Shown: in pieces, positions 12,191 to 24,843 of the stretch | Layout: each line of letters begins with the position of its first letter | How positions within the stretch are numbered: position 1 is the first letter of the stretch | Assembly (NCBI RefSeq): GCF_020882245.1 | Contig: NC_083597.1 | Coordinates: 9,024,581 to 9,088,580 of the forward strand | Direction of reading: 5' to 3' | DNA length: 64,000 nucleotides | DNA from: Rhopalosiphum padi | Lineage: Eukaryota > Arthropoda > Insecta > Hemiptera > Aphididae | The notes under the pieces: generated by a model | Told to the model about the DNA's origin: nothing | Seen by the model: the letters and a program-made list of their open reading frames with translations, nothing else | Database searches by the model: none | Translations under genes and position numbers: made by a program

Positions 12191-14284
12191 ATGAATATTG
12201 ATGAAAAACTCATCGCTTTCACATGCAGTTATATGATTTATCACATGCTAAGTATAGCGGATATAAAGATAGTAGGTATTTGGCGTAGTATTGGAGATGA
12301 AATAAACCTAACAAGTAATTAAAATTATGATGCCAATGATTGAAAATTTAAAACAAGGTTTTTCGAAAGTAGTTAATATTATAATCAAAATATTTAAAAA
12401 TATATTCTAAATTGTTTAAGGTTTTCTTATGAAAGTAAACATAAATGAAATAACAACTTTATTTATGAGCGTTTGGAGTATAAATTTTGTCAAAATTCAT
12501 TAAAATCACGAAAAGCTGTACATTATTTAAATATTACCTAGTTAAAAATGTATACACAATCAATTTAAATGTTTGAGAATCGAAAATGGAATAGGAAAAT
12601 AACGGAATTCCTTAAAGTATATAAAAATATTTTTTTTTGTATAGGTCCTATACCTATAAAAAGTGTTTTTCGTGCCTTAACTACAAAACGTGTTTGAAGT
12701 TCGTGGCAATATAAAAATATCAAAAAATTCCAATTTATAATATAATAGATTCCGCTCAAAATCGTTTTTGAATATTGTTTTTTTTCTTACATACATTTTC
12801 TGGCTTCGATTGTATCCTCCTGTTATAAACACGAAATTTTTGTGTTAAAATTCCAAAGCAATTTTTCACTACCCTACGAGTTCTACAAAGACGATAATTT
12901 TAGATTCGTTTTAATGAATCATCTAGTTGCTTCCCTGGATATGGTCGAATCAAGTACGTTTTCAGAGGAAACGCTTCATCACCTAATATAACGTATTGAG
13001 CAGAAATGGTGGTTCCCGGTAAAAATTTTCATCTTTCGGAATATTTAACGAACCATTTTCTAACGACTTTCCTATGTTAGAGTGTGCTAATATTCCGCCG
13101 TCACTGTTTTTTCCAAAAGCGCCCACGTCTATGGCTATACAATATTACTGTGCATCAACGAATGCAAGTAACACGACAGAAAATGTTTTTTATAGTTGAA
13201 AAAATTTGTGTCAGAATTTGGTGGTGCTTGAATAGTGACGTGTTTTCCGTCCAACGCACCTATACAATTAAGAAAATTCCAATTGGTCCAAAAATCATTT
13301 GCGATTTGTTTCCATCTTTCTTCTGTGGGTAGTGACATTACTTTTGACATTAAATTTGTTATTATACTTTTACAAGTTTCAATTACAATTTTATTCACAG
13401 TAGCATGACATAGACGATAACTAAATGAAATTATCTTAAAGGAATCTCCCGTAGCCAAAAATCTGAAACGTCAAATAAACATATAATTTTTTTAATCACA
13501 GAAAATAGTATAATGAAAATTTAATAATTAGTTTCAGTACGTAAATATTATGATTTAAATTTAAGTGTGAATATATGAATAAATACGTAATAAAAATATT
13601 TTCTTTATGATATTATTTTAGTAATAATGTGTAATTATAGGAAAAACTTGTAAAACTCGTTGGAATAATATGCAAGACCAATACCGAAAATCAATTAAAA
13701 AAACAACAAGTGGGCAAGCCGCTAAAAAAGTAAAAAAATATAAATTTGATGACCAGCTACAATTTTTAGAACCACGTATACAAGAAAGAGACACTTTAAG
13801 CAACATAGAAGATGTAGTTGACAATGAAGACGTTGACATTTTCAATGAAAACATGGGCAAAAATAAAAATGAAAATGAAAACGCTGAAATTCAAAGTGAC
13901 GAGCACATGAACGAAATAGTGTCAGACGGTGGCAAGCAGTTGCAAACTGTTAAACAAACTATGGATTCTAAGTCAATTAAAAAATGGACCAAAAATCATT
14001 TAAATTATTCACCATATTATATGACTTCACCGCTGATGAAATATATTACGCATAAACAGGATCATAACATGGCCAATGCTACTCAGAGTAATCCAGTCGA
14101 TGCTTTTTTGACAGGCCTCTCACCAACACTTAAGACATTCACACCGTATTATTTGAACTTAGTGAAATCTAAAATATTTTCAGTAGTACAAGAGCATGAA
14201 AAGAAAATGATTTTAGACGAAGAACAGAAAAAAAAATCTCATACGGCGCCAAATTTTACTGTATCATCGCCAACATATCAATAA
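12191..14284 (+). CDS. Harbinger accessory protein with MADF and BESS-like domains (two exons)
   Basis: Spliced model: exon 1 12191-12314 (ATG; donor GTAATT), exon 2 13641-14284 (acceptor AATTATAG; stop TAA 14282-14284). Joined lengths give 256 codons with no internal stop. Exon 1 encodes the N-terminal MADF half (EKLIAFTCSY, then IWRSIGDEINL); exon 2 starts with the second half (TCKTRWNNMQDQYRKS, then SGQAAKKVKKYKFDDQLQFL). The middle is acidic and Asn-rich. A C-terminal BESS-like segment DAFLTGLSPTLKTFTPYYLN lies about 75 residues from the end. Such accessory proteins bind DNA and help bring Harbinger transposase to the nucleus and the ends. Between the halves of exon 1, an alternative frame reads GYKDSRY, so compensating indels may have altered part of the domain. 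The intron contains transposase exon 2 on the other strand. Confidence 0.7.
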
Positions 14285-15154
14285 TTTAATCCAAATATCA
14301 TTCCAAATGCAGCTCAAAAATACCAATATATACAAGAACCAAGAGACGTCATGACATCTACATCACACTAGTGCACTACCTGTCCTCTCCGCCATCTCCA
14401 CAATTTTCTAAAAGAAATGTTCAAAACTATGCCTATGTACAAGTGCTATAGAAAATACAATATCACCAAATACTACATATTGTTCATCTGCGGCACCATC
14501 CTCTGCAGATTTAAGTCAAAATATTTCTTTAAACCCTATTCAGAACCTCGCCTATAACATTCAAGGACCTACAGACCTAACCAATAATTTTATATTATAA
14601 TGTTCATTTGTATGTAGTTTTAGTTGTATACCTATTAAGTCTTTTTAATGTACTATGAAACTATTCAACATTTTTAATAATTATGCAAGAAAATATTTAC
14701 TTTAAAAGCAATTATCATTTTTATTAATTTTACAAAAAAACATATTATGTATTTAAAAGAATTTAAAATTTGAAAGCTTAATTTAATTTACAAAATAAAT
14801 TACCATATATTATACTTAATAAAATTATACACGTACCTTAAACAAACTGCCAGTCGTTATATTGGTGTTATTGCCTCTCTCCAAAAAGTATCTTGTCTTT
14901 TAATATCATTTTCAATCTTATGTAACAATACGTTGAAACTGTATTGTGACATTCGAAAATATTCAAAAAAATTCGTTTCATTATCAACTAATTCTTTATA
15001 TTATTAAGTGGCAAATTCTCCTTCTATTTTTCTCTTTTTCCATACGTCGTGAACCCAAAGTTTTTTTTTATTTTTTATTCCTTGTTTTTTCTTCTTCGTC
15101 TAGTAATAACGCAAGTACAGCTAGATCTTCTATTTCATCAAAGTTATCAGTCAT
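12762..15154 (-). pseudogene. PIF/Harbinger DDE transposase, inactivated (two exons)
   Basis: Exon 1 runs 15154 to 14837 with a GTACGT donor; exon 2 starts at 13462 after TTTCAG. The join reads CLRFLATGDSF, the conserved Harbinger phrase, which fixes the splice. Exon 1 carries the N-terminal FFEYFRMSQYSFNVLLHKI. Exon 2 has NCIGALDGKHVTIQAP (first catalytic D), then in a shifted frame DVGAFGKNSDGGI (second D), GDEAFPLKTYLIRPYPGKQL (third acidic residue) and RRVVKNCFGIL. Breaks: TAA after 28 codons, a frame shift at about 15070, two adjacent stops in the GEFAT region, a stop at AITPI, frame shifts near 13135 and 13010, and a stop before NYRL. Not functional. Its 1.37-kb intron contains exon 2 of the MADF gene on the opposite strand. 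Confidence 0.88.
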
Positions 15155-15492
15155 ATTATTTTCACTCAAATTATTTATAATAATTAAAACAGTTAGTAAA
15201 AATAGATACGAAAATTAATAAGCTTAATAAATTGTAATTTAATATTAATATTAATATTAATTATTACAACAAAAAATCAATACTAATAATGTACCTACTA
15301 ATGTAGGTACAAACGTGCACTTCATACTGACGTATAGTACTATACTGAAGTAAGTTGGTATGGAAAAGCTCAACAATAATTTTCACTGATGTCTAATACT
15401 GAACGGACATCACGGATACGAATCGGGTAAGTGTATAATATACACTTGCACTGATACTAAACAGACACGGAACGGTTATGTGTAAATAGACC

Positions 15493-17775
15493 TTTTGATT
15501 AATTGATTAATGATTTATTTATCACACAACTATTATAATTAAATAATTATTGGCCATTTCTAACGTAATCAATCATATAGTACGCGTTACGACACTAATT
15601 ATAGGCCAGTTTACGATAATTATAATAAATAATAATATATTTTTTTATTTTTTTTTATTAAGACACTTTCATAACTATAAAATAGAATAACAAAATAACA
15701 ATTATTAAAGCCGTAACACGTTTGGGTACAAATTAATAATATACCGTTTGGGTACACCACATATCTAAAAAAAAATAATACGTTTGGGTACACAGTGACA
15801 TAATATTATGGTAGTATGGTACACTATTTTCTAAATCCATGAAATAAACTCTTTTTTATTTTAGAAAATCATAGCTTTTGCATTGAATGAAGATTTTGGT
15901 ATTTTAAGAATATTTTTCGTCTAACTTTTTTTTGAATAACCTAACGTTGCAAGAATAACTTAGATGCTCTAACTGGGCAGTTATATAGTTCTCGTCGTAT
16001 AACGTATAAGTTTATTTGGCTTCAAGTTAAAATCAGTAGTTGCTTTGCGCGTTAAAAGTGACATCACTGTTTGCTTAATGTTTATGTCCATAATAATTAC
16101 AATGAATAAAATAATCTTACAAAAATATTGCCGATTCGAATCCTATTCGAAACTGAACGTTTAAATATAAAATGCTTAGTTAGTTTCACAATTCACAAAC
16201 CATATCTTATAATGACAGATAATCATTTCTATTTTTTGCGATTAGTAATTAGCGTGTGTACTCAAACGTGTTATCCGTTTATGTGCCCAAATGTGTTCTA
16301 AATTTACAGGTAAAGATTATGCTATTTGCCCAAATGTGCCCGTACTATGATAATGATTTCAATCTCACTAAATCATCATAAAATAAATCAAAATTAATCA
16401 AAATTAATCAAAATTAATAGGTAATAATATTACTTGTAGTAAGTATTTCTGTTGATTGAAAAATTAAACTATAGTTTTGGTGGTAATTATAACTGGTAAG
16501 TACAGGTGTGTCATATTTGTGACATACAAATATTAACCATTGGCTTAAGGGACATTCGAAGATAATTAGATTAATAATTTAGGGCATTCAATCTAAGAAT
16601 AAATAAAGTATAGGTAGTTTATAAAGATAAATTACGTAGTTAAACCTTCTGTTTGTGAATTATTTGATCACACGACAGTTGCTAGATATTTGATGAAATT
16701 ATGAACAGCTAATTTAGTTATATTTGTTTTATTTAATTTAAATGCTAGTACTTACACGTATACAATATACATATACTGATCTTTCTTATAAATTTTTTGT
16801 TCAATTATTTCATAAATTGTCACACATCAACTGATTTGCAGTGTGCTAGGAACACAAACTAATTACTTCGCTAAATTTCTTCGTTGATCTATGACCTATT
16901 ATAATAATTTAGTTTATTTTTAATTTTAATTTTAATTGTATTTTCCAAAAAAAAAAGGTTGTTAATTTTGATTTAAAAAATATAGTAATCTTTATAACTG
17001 TTTTGTATATTCCTATAATGACTTGATAACTTTTTTTTAAGTTCATTTTTTATTTTTCTTATAGTATTTGCTATTTTGTGTGAGTATATGAACTGTATTT
17101 GAAATTTCTAATGCATTAGCAACTACATCTTAAGTAAGTAACAAAAAATAAATTATTTTTCTAATATTCGCTGATCGCCAATTTTCTGTGTATTATTTTA
17201 TAGAACTGTAAGTCAAAAACACAAGTCTAACACAGTGGTGTTAAATAAACCATGAAAGTTATACAATTACGCATTTAAAATTTAATATTATAGTATGTTA
17301 TTGCAATTTTGCCCACTTTTCATTGGTTAACCCGACTACATAAATAATTTTAAACAAGGTAGTATGTGGTCTGTATATAAATATGCGTATAGGTACTTAT
17401 TGAAAATAAAATTGAAATTATTCCATTAAAATTGTATAATGGTTAGATTAAAAAATATACTTTGATTTTCAAAAATAGAATAATTTTTTTATGTTATTGT
17501 AAATAATTAACTATTCGTTTTTATGCTTTATTTTCAGATTTTTAACTTGAAACTAGGAAATGTCAACACTTATGTTTTTGATAGTTGGTTAACTTTGAGA
17601 TTTTAAAGAATATAAAACAGAAGTTTCAAGTATACTATATAAGTATATACTTACAATAATAAAATAATAATGTTTCATTATTGATATTATATAATTATCG
17701 AACTTATATTATTTAGTGGGTAAATACCTAATTTTCTATTGACAATTGTTGACTTCTCTATCATTGAGTTATAAC
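15493..17775. other. AT-rich sequence with a CGTTTGGGTACA repeat cluster
   Basis: CGTTTGGGTACA occurs three times (about 15718, 15747, 15780), and related inverted forms (TGCCCAAATGTG) occur near 16283 and 16328. This may be a degraded element of ~650 bp (15700-16360), but clean termini were not found. No gene was recognised in the rest. Confidence 0.35.
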
Positions 17776-18347
17776 TAGGGCTTGGATTTTATAGCATTTA
17801 TGCTGCTACCTACCAAAATATGAGCTAATAAATTCAATACAATGTATAATATAGCCTATAGGTACTATATACAGAGTGATTCTTTTATCATGAACCACTC
17901 ATTATTTCAAAAAATATTCATGTTTTTTAAAACATTTTTATATAGTTTCAAGTTGTTAAAAAAAACAACGTTTTTATTAAAAAATTATATTTTGAAATAT
18001 TTTTTATCCTTATATGTTTTAAGTTTTTTACTTTTTTGAATGACAACATAGAGTTTTAATTTCATATTCCAAAGTAGAATATTTTTCTGAGTATTTTGAT
18101 ACTTAATAATCGAATTTAGGGCGAGTAGTTTATGAGTTATACGTATTTAAAGTTTAAACAAGCAGAGTAGTGGACAAACATTTTGCAGGGTTACCTCGTA
18201 CCACTCCACTCCGCGCAACAAAACTTTAAATACTTAAATCACTTCAAATCAATTTATAATCTAATAATAATATTATTAATTCATCAAGTCACATTAAAAA
18301 TATGTATTAAATATTAATATATAAATATAATATAAATCCAAGCTCTA
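17776..18347. mobile_element. hAT-type MITE, family A copy 2
   Basis: 572-bp element. Ends are TAGGGCTTGGATTTTATA and the inverted TAGAGCTTGGATTTATAT; flanks GTTATAAC and TTTATAGC agree at 6 of 8 positions. The interior (about 17940-18190) is related to 24545-24825. The 65-codon frame inside (17842-18039) is A/T-run translation, not a gene. Confidence 0.65.
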
Positions 18348-18349
18348 TT

Positions 18350-19260
18350 TATAGCGTATTATAGTATTATACACTTAAAATTAAAAATAAATAAATAAAT
18401 ATATTCATATTAAGATTATAGATTAGTTTCACAAGTTCCGGATTATAAAGATTATGAGGAGGGAGAAGTGTACCTAGTAGTCTGTACTTAAAATCGATTC
18501 CCTTAAATATTTATTATTAGTTTTAAATCCGTTTATAATATTGCTACTAATATTTCAAATATAATAAAGTATCATATCAATATCTAGCTGTAGTGGTCAA
18601 TAAATATTGAATAGTCAACAAACTGAAAATCTTTGATCGCTATAACACTGAAGTCTCCGAAGACAAAAATGTGAAAATAGAAATCAATTTCTACCTCCAA
18701 TAATACGAGTAAAAGACTACAACAATTTATTGATTCAGTATAGGAATGGTGAATGTATAGTATTATACGTACATAAGTAAGTACTATAATATATAGGGTC
18801 TCATCGTGCTTGTATTCAGAGATGTTATATTCATTTCATATTCATTTCTATTATTAATATTTTTGGGAAAAAATCTACTACATTAGAGAGCCACTATTTT
18901 TATAATTCATTGTATTTTTGGTTTATTCAAACACAAAAAAAAAATTTATTAAAATATTAGCATTTAAGAATTTTCACAAGTTTCAAAATCCAGTGGTTGA
19001 GTAATTTATAGAGGTAAATTATGGAAATATTTACCTATATGTTTGAGCTCTATAGCTGCAAATAATGGATAGAGAGGAGTAAATAAAATATATATATGTA
19101 TGAGTTAGCAACGATACACACGATGAGACACTAATATTATTGTGTAAGTGATAAATTAAAAGAAGGTATCGGGTAAGTATAGTGTTCGTATAACCTATAA
19201 GTATCTGTATCAAAATGTTAATGTAATTTTTTTTTAGATTTACGCGCAACTACTATCAAT
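18350..19260. other. AT-rich sequence, no gene recognised
   Basis: No coding exon or element end was recognised. Short open frames here, including 19031-19249 on the minus strand, lack any family resemblance. Confidence 0.45.
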
Positions 19261-19439
19261 CAAAAACATTCAATGTCGACGATAACCTTCAATATTTTTT
19301 TTTTTTTTTTTGTAAGAGATTTTAGTAATTCTTACTATCAAATCTCGGCGGTTATTTGTAATCATATTATTAAGCGTAGATTAAGTGAAAAACCATGTAA
19401 TACTACTTAATATAGGCTTACCTATATATAATTATAGAA

Positions 19440-19895
19440 TTAAATCAAAAAAAAAAAATGTAGAAAAATCAAAAATTTCAATGGTTTATAAATAGTTTAA
19501 AAAAATTCTAAATATTTTGAAAATTTAATCATAAATAGATACCGCTAATATAAACATTTGGTGAAAATTTCAAGTATTTACAATGATTCGTTTTTTAGTT
19601 ACAGCAATATCAAAAAATCGATTTTTGTCGAAAAGTGGTTATGCGTAAAAATTCCCGTTTTTCTGTTATTTTTTCAAGGTTTTTCCTGACGCTTTTGAAA
19701 TCTACTGGAAATTGTTGACCCACCAAAGTACCAACTAGATGAATTTTCCTTTTCAAAGAGGGGCTGAAGTCAAAAATCTAAGCATTATTACTATACTCCA
19801 AAACTTGATGACAGACACAAAAATAAAAATAAAAACACACATCATTATAAAATCAATACATTTATCACTCCGTTCAGAATCTAAAAAATATTATA
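19440..19895. repeat. Dispersed repeat ending in a TCAGAATCTAAAA motif
   Basis: The right part (about 19735-19890, ending CTCCGTTCAGAATCTAAAA) is related in inverted orientation to 54681-54750 plus 55880-55990. Both share TCTAGTTGG followed by a stretch with GTCAA, TGTCTGT and ATGATG. It is a dispersed family of unknown class with A/T-rich interior. Confidence 0.5.
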
Positions 19896-19963
19896 AAATG
19901 TTTATATTGTGAAACGTTATCTACTAATATCATACTGCTGATCTTCGGAAAGTAGAAATATTT

Positions 19964-20226
19964 TTGATTCTAGAACAGAAGACACGGAAATACCATTGGG
20001 TTTTATTTCGCCACAATCCGTCACCTTCCTTGCCATTATCCGTTATCCAAGCGACCGAGCATGTCCCAGTGGTGACAAGGGGCGATTACTCCGCCATCTC
20101 CGTGGAATTAACCAGAAAACTGCCGTCATCGTCATCAATGTATTCATTTATTGGGTGGCTTATGAACAGTTAAAGACTATAAGTAAAACTCTTAAAATAA
20201 TTAATACTGCAATAATTATAAATTAA
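19964..20226. other. GC-richer patch of unknown nature
   Basis: About 19990-20160 is locally GC-richer and open in two plus-strand frames (19964-20173 and 19996-20226). Neither product resembles a known domain. It may be an exon or an old element fragment; nothing decides. Confidence 0.2.
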
Positions 20227-20229
20227 CAT

Positions 20230-21700
20230 GAACTTTATATGTTTTACAATTAAGATGTTCGGAAAGTAGTCTTAAACCCGAGTAGAAATAATTTAATCGA
20301 CAGTTTACGTGGATCTTAATTTTAACCGGCGGCGTCAAGGTGCTCAATTAAATAATTCTGATAATTACGTCTATTGGCCTTTCTGAAAATTCCTATGTCA
20401 TTTGCATTAATTACAAATTTTCTATTGGGTGGCGTATAAGACGATATTCGATGTATTTAAACTGCAGGTACTGTAATATCTATTGTTTTCATTTGGATAT
20501 TTTAATTGATTTCTATTTTCATGTTACTAAATAAACTATATTCTTTCATAATACGCATTTATATAAACACCAGATTCTAACATAATTTACGTTTTTTTGG
20601 TTTTCCTGATTTGTTTTTTTACTTACAATAAATGGTTATTTGACATATATTTTTATTATTGCATTCATTGACAATTTATGGAATAACGTTAATAATTTCG
20701 GATTAAAGTTGATCGACAGTATGTTACGATTACCTACCTATATAATATTTACCTACATTTGACTTTCATCTCTATACTTATATTTTATTATTACGTGTAT
20801 TTCTGAAAAATTGTATTCACAGCTATTGAACTCTGTTTTAAAACAATTTTGTCTGTGATAAAGGGACTATTTTCCGATCTAATAATTTTACCCCTACCAA
20901 CTGCCAACCAATCTATGCATACATAATACAGGTATAAAGCGCTTTAATATTTTTATTGAAGATTTGTTAATAAAATGTTAATAGTTAATGTTATAGACAT
21001 CTCAGCTTATTGAATTATTAATACTAAAACTAGAAAATGACAATTAAATTAATTAAAAGCGATTAGACATTAACGACGCAAAATTGGTCGAAAGCAAGAT
21101 TTTGTTATTGTTAATATTAAATTATTTTATGGTTGATCGCTATCTATATTGTTTTCGTGAATCACCTGGGAATCTACTTTAATTGATTTAAATATACTGT
21201 AACATATTATTATATATTTTATAAGTGGTCATGACTAACGTAACTTAAGTAAATAATGATTGTAAATCTATTCAATTTTTGGCAACGTTTTTCATTGAAT
21301 AGATTAAGTTAATATATTCAAGAATGTAAACAATTATTTCTTATTCTTTGAATCTATTTTATTAAACATGACTTTCCATATAACAAACGAATATTAACGA
21401 TTTACTTTGTATAAGTTCCTCTATAAGTGCATAATTTATTTTTTTCCTTTTTAATTGTAATAAAAAATAAATAAAATACAAATACTACTTGACCTTGTGA
21501 ACACAATGCATTCTACTTCGAAGATTAATTTTTGCAAGGTTATGAAAACCGAGAAGTACAGTAATTACTACTTCGTTTTAATGGTGTTTAAAATTCTTAA
21601 TATGTGAAAATGGTATGGATTCGAACAATCTGCATCGATCCAAAGGTCAAATAAGTATTTCCCTCCCTTTAAATACCTTCATTTTTAAAAAATCTTCAAA
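20230..21700. other. AT-rich sequence, no gene recognised
   Basis: No exon, repeat terminus or RNA gene was recognised. Confidence 0.45.
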
Positions 21701-21744
21701 ATTTATTAGGTGTTGCAATTTTTATTTATATTTAATATACTGCA

Positions 21745-21859
21745 GGGTGAATAGATACAAAAGAAGAAGAACGATGATAAATTTTAGTGGTAAAATATTT
21801 TTAGTGCTATTATTTATCATAGGTTTTCCGCTTCATTAAGTTACTATCAGGATTACCCA
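21745..21859 (+). other. Possible small exon encoding a signal-peptide-like segment
   Basis: A pyrimidine-rich tract and TACTGCAG acceptor are followed by a purine-rich leader and ATG at 21772. The frame MINFSGKIFLVLLFIIGFPLH is a basic-hydrophobic signal-peptide-like stretch, and a GTGAAAG donor candidate follows at about 21860. A TAA (21838-21840) lies before the donor, so as read the exon is closed. It could be a decayed secreted-protein exon or chance. Confidence 0.2.
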
Positions 21860-21879
21860 GGTGAAAGTTGTTATCCTTA

Positions 21880-23160
21880 TTTGTATTATTTTTATATCAA
21901 TAAATATATTTTGTAATTCGTTGCTTAAATATTGTTGTACTTAAATTAGATAGGTATTTATACATAATAATGATTCAAATACGAACAAAAAGTGTACTTT
22001 CAAATTTTATTTAGGAAATACGTATAGGTAAGTACTAAATACATAATAGGACACATCATTATTTTAAATTTATATTCACACCATCGCCATCAAAGATTTT
22101 CGTTAAAATAAAAAAAAAACTACACACAAGAAAAAAACATGTTTTCTGCCATTCTAACTAACAACATATCGATCAAATGTAGTCTGTAGACTTGGTTTTC
22201 AGTAAACGCCATTCAAAATAATTATACAATATAAATGTTGCTTGTGTTGCGTGATATCTTCAAAACAGTGGATAACATTTTACTAGAATGATGAAAGGGC
22301 TCCTTAGCATTTATTTTTTAGACTTTTTTTAAATTATAATTGTGTTATAATAAGTAGAATAAAACTAAATTAATAAATATAAATATATTTTATTATAGCA
22401 ATAGTAGCATACTAGTGTTGACTAAACATGATATCATTTTCATAATAATCAAAATATTTTAACTATTTTAAGCTATTAGTAGACATTCAATATTTTTATA
22501 TTTATATTTCGATTTATTTTCAATTTAGGTATGATACAATTTTTGTTTGTAAGTGATGTTGAAAATATATGACAAATTGTTCCTATAATTAAAAAATATC
22601 GAAAGCAAATTTCCCTTTTTTTTATACTATTATTAAAATACCAAATTATTATTTATTTGTATTGCTATATTTTATTTATATTTTTTTGTACTATAATATC
22701 TGCCACATATTCATTTCCGAATAAGCTACAACAAAAATAAATTTGGTTTTTCACAGTTATGTTAATGCAGTGGAATAAAAATAGCTAAAAAAAAAGGGTG
22801 GTAAAGAAGAAAAATAAAAGTAAGATTTAGATATGTGTATAAACTTTAAAAGATGAATTAAGGAGAGAAAACGAAAGTGTACACATAGGCAATGAGAAAT
22901 AATTGTAATTTGTAATGATTTGAAAAAAATCATCTAAGGCTACTTGAAAAAGGCTACATGTTTACGCCTATAATAACAATTAACTGGGTGTAAAAAAGGT
23001 ATCAATATAGGTAGTATAACAATAGGCCCACGGTGTGTCCGTCTAGTGTCTACCCTTTGTGCGTTAGATCGGTCGACTATTAACGAGTGTAAGTGTTTAT
23101 GTTGTACATTATTCCACTTGAATAAGCCGGAAACAAACAATAATAGTAGACCGTGATTCA
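21880..23160. other. AT-rich sequence, no gene recognised
   Basis: Nothing coding was recognised. The 66-codon minus-strand frame at 22940-23140 has no known relatives that I can name. Confidence 0.4.
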
Positions 23161-23208
23161 GGTCACCAAAATACTTTATGTTACACCACCACTACTCACC
23201 GGGCGATT

Positions 23209-23256
23209 GTAAACTCTCCCGATGGTAAACTCTCCCGGTGGTAAACTTTCCCGGGT
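23209..23256 (+). repeat. Three-copy 16-bp tandem repeat
   Basis: GTAAACTCTCCCGATG, GTAAACTCTCCCGGTG and GTAAACTTTCCCGGGT lie head to tail at 23209, 23225 and 23241. Confidence 0.9.
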
Positions 23257-23782
23257 CTGGCGGGTCTACTCCAGTACTAACTTACAGAAATATAAGATAA
23301 CTATGTATATCATTAAACACATTTTTAAGTAAATATTTTTAAATTACAATAAAATAACTAAAATCGATGTTCTTCGTTTGAATATCTAATTTCAAAAATA
23401 TTTGAACTTAAAATGTATAAAAAAAAAAATTGTGTTAAAATATATTTTTAATTTTTGACTTCAATATTAAATATTTATGGGGAAACTTATATTCCATTTT
23501 CAAGTCTTAGCTATAAAAATTGTTATTCTTTATACATTAACTTTAACAACAAAATAATTTGCACATTTTCGTTATTTTAACAAATGTTATCAAAAGCTTG
23601 TGTGTAGGTGCCTTTAATATTTTTAAACAGTTATAATAACAATTTATAAAAAACTTTGAATTTAATTCTTAAACTTAATTAATCAGTACATTAGATACAT
23701 ATTTATAGGTTCCATTCTATTATGTATGTAAATGATTTCTTTAACATAAGATTTTTAAATAAATATATAAAAAGAAATAAGG

Positions 23783-23931
23783 GGATGCGTATAAGCCTGG
23801 AATTGATAAATCTGGACCGTATAAACCATACAGTCCAGATTTGTATATGATCCATATTTATACGGTCCAGATATGTATGTTCTTGATATGTACAGTCCAG
23901 ATTTAAAAATTCCAGGTTTATACGTGTATCC
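23783..23931. repeat. Short palindromic (foldback) element
   Basis: 149-bp stretch whose arms pair: GGATGCGTATAAGCCTGGAA at the left, and the right arm in reverse complement GGATACACGTATAAACCTGG. The centre has further inverted copies of TCCAGAT and ACAGTCCAGA. It would fold into a long hairpin, like a tiny foldback MITE. Two overlapping minus-strand frames here are by-products of the palindrome. Confidence 0.65.
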
Positions 23932-24544
23932 AAAATAAGTAAAATTGTATAAACTCATATCTAATCTACTTATTAAAACGTTATATTAAAACAATTGATT
24001 ATATTAATAAAAAAATTATGATTATAAAATCGATTGTATGTTGTTTAACAAAATGTTATAACTTAAACTTACAAAAACAAGGTACAGATAAAAATAGGCG
24101 AGTCAACTGAATCAAGACTCGAATGTAATTACGTGCCTTCTTTTAAAATGATTAAAAACCAAATATTAAAAAAATATATGAACTTGTAAATCATGTACCT
24201 AGTACCTACTAGTTTTATTATTTATTTTACACAATGTAATATATACACTATAATATATCTACCATACACAAGTAACAAGTATATTTTATAACCTTTTTAG
24301 TTTTTTTTTTTAAAAATTGACGCATTTGTTCAAATTGATTGGGTGGCTGGTGGCTCCTTGACAAAAAGTACAACTTATGGGTTGCTTAAATTTTTTTCTC
24401 ATACCTCTAACCTTAAATAGAAGAATATGATCACTAATGTCTTGATTCCAGAATCAACAAAACCTTAAATGATATCCACTGACGAACTACAACAACACAC
24501 ATTAAATTAAATTGAGCAATACCTGTTAGGTCTGATTTTTTTTC

Positions 24545-24840
24545 ATAGTTTCAAGTTGTTAAAAAACAACGTTTTTACTAAAAAATTGTATCGTATTTTT
24601 TTAAGTTTTTTACTTTCTTGAATGACAACATAAGAGTTTTAATTTCATATTCCAAACAGACATTTTGCGGGATAACCCCTTACCACTCATGTATCAATAT
24701 ACTCAAAAAAATTTTCTGCTTTGAAATATGAAATTAAAACTCAATGTTGTCATTCTATAAAAAGTAAAAAACTAAAAAAATATAAGGATAAAAAATATTT
24801 GAAAATATAATTTTTTAATAAAAACGTAAAATATCCGTTG
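24545..24840. repeat. Inverted-repeat fragment related to 17.9-18.2 kb
   Basis: The left half (TTTCAAGTTGTTAAAAAACA onward, to about 24690) matches 17947-18190 in the same sense; the right half (about 24715-24830) matches it in the opposite sense. The result is a palindromic repeat directly next to the solo-LTR-like block. Confidence 0.6.
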
Positions 24841-24843
24841 TCG

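Larger units (their letters stand above)
11639..15492. mobile_element. PIF/Harbinger element with two interlocked genes
   Basis: Ends are ~30-bp TIRs: GGTCTATTTACACATAACCC at 11639 and the inverted GGTCTATTTACACATAACCG ending at 15492. The expected 3-bp TSD is not obvious. It carries the two genes usual for the superfamily: a DDE transposase (minus) and a MADF/Myb-like accessory gene (plus). The transposase is broken, so transposition would need help in trans. The phrase ATAGTACAAACTG is repeated near 12008 and 12047. Confidence 0.88.

Noticed and set aside
13084..13332. 82-codon plus-strand frame
   Set aside because: Antisense of the Harbinger transposase exon 2.
14946..15218. 90-codon plus-strand hydrophobic frame
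   Set aside because: Antisense of transposase exon 1; its hydrophobic text comes from the complementary Lys/Glu-rich coding.
23703..23958. Two overlapping minus-strand frames with SGPYKYGSY-like repeats
   Set aside because: Produced by the 149-bp palindrome; repeat pattern is the DNA foldback.
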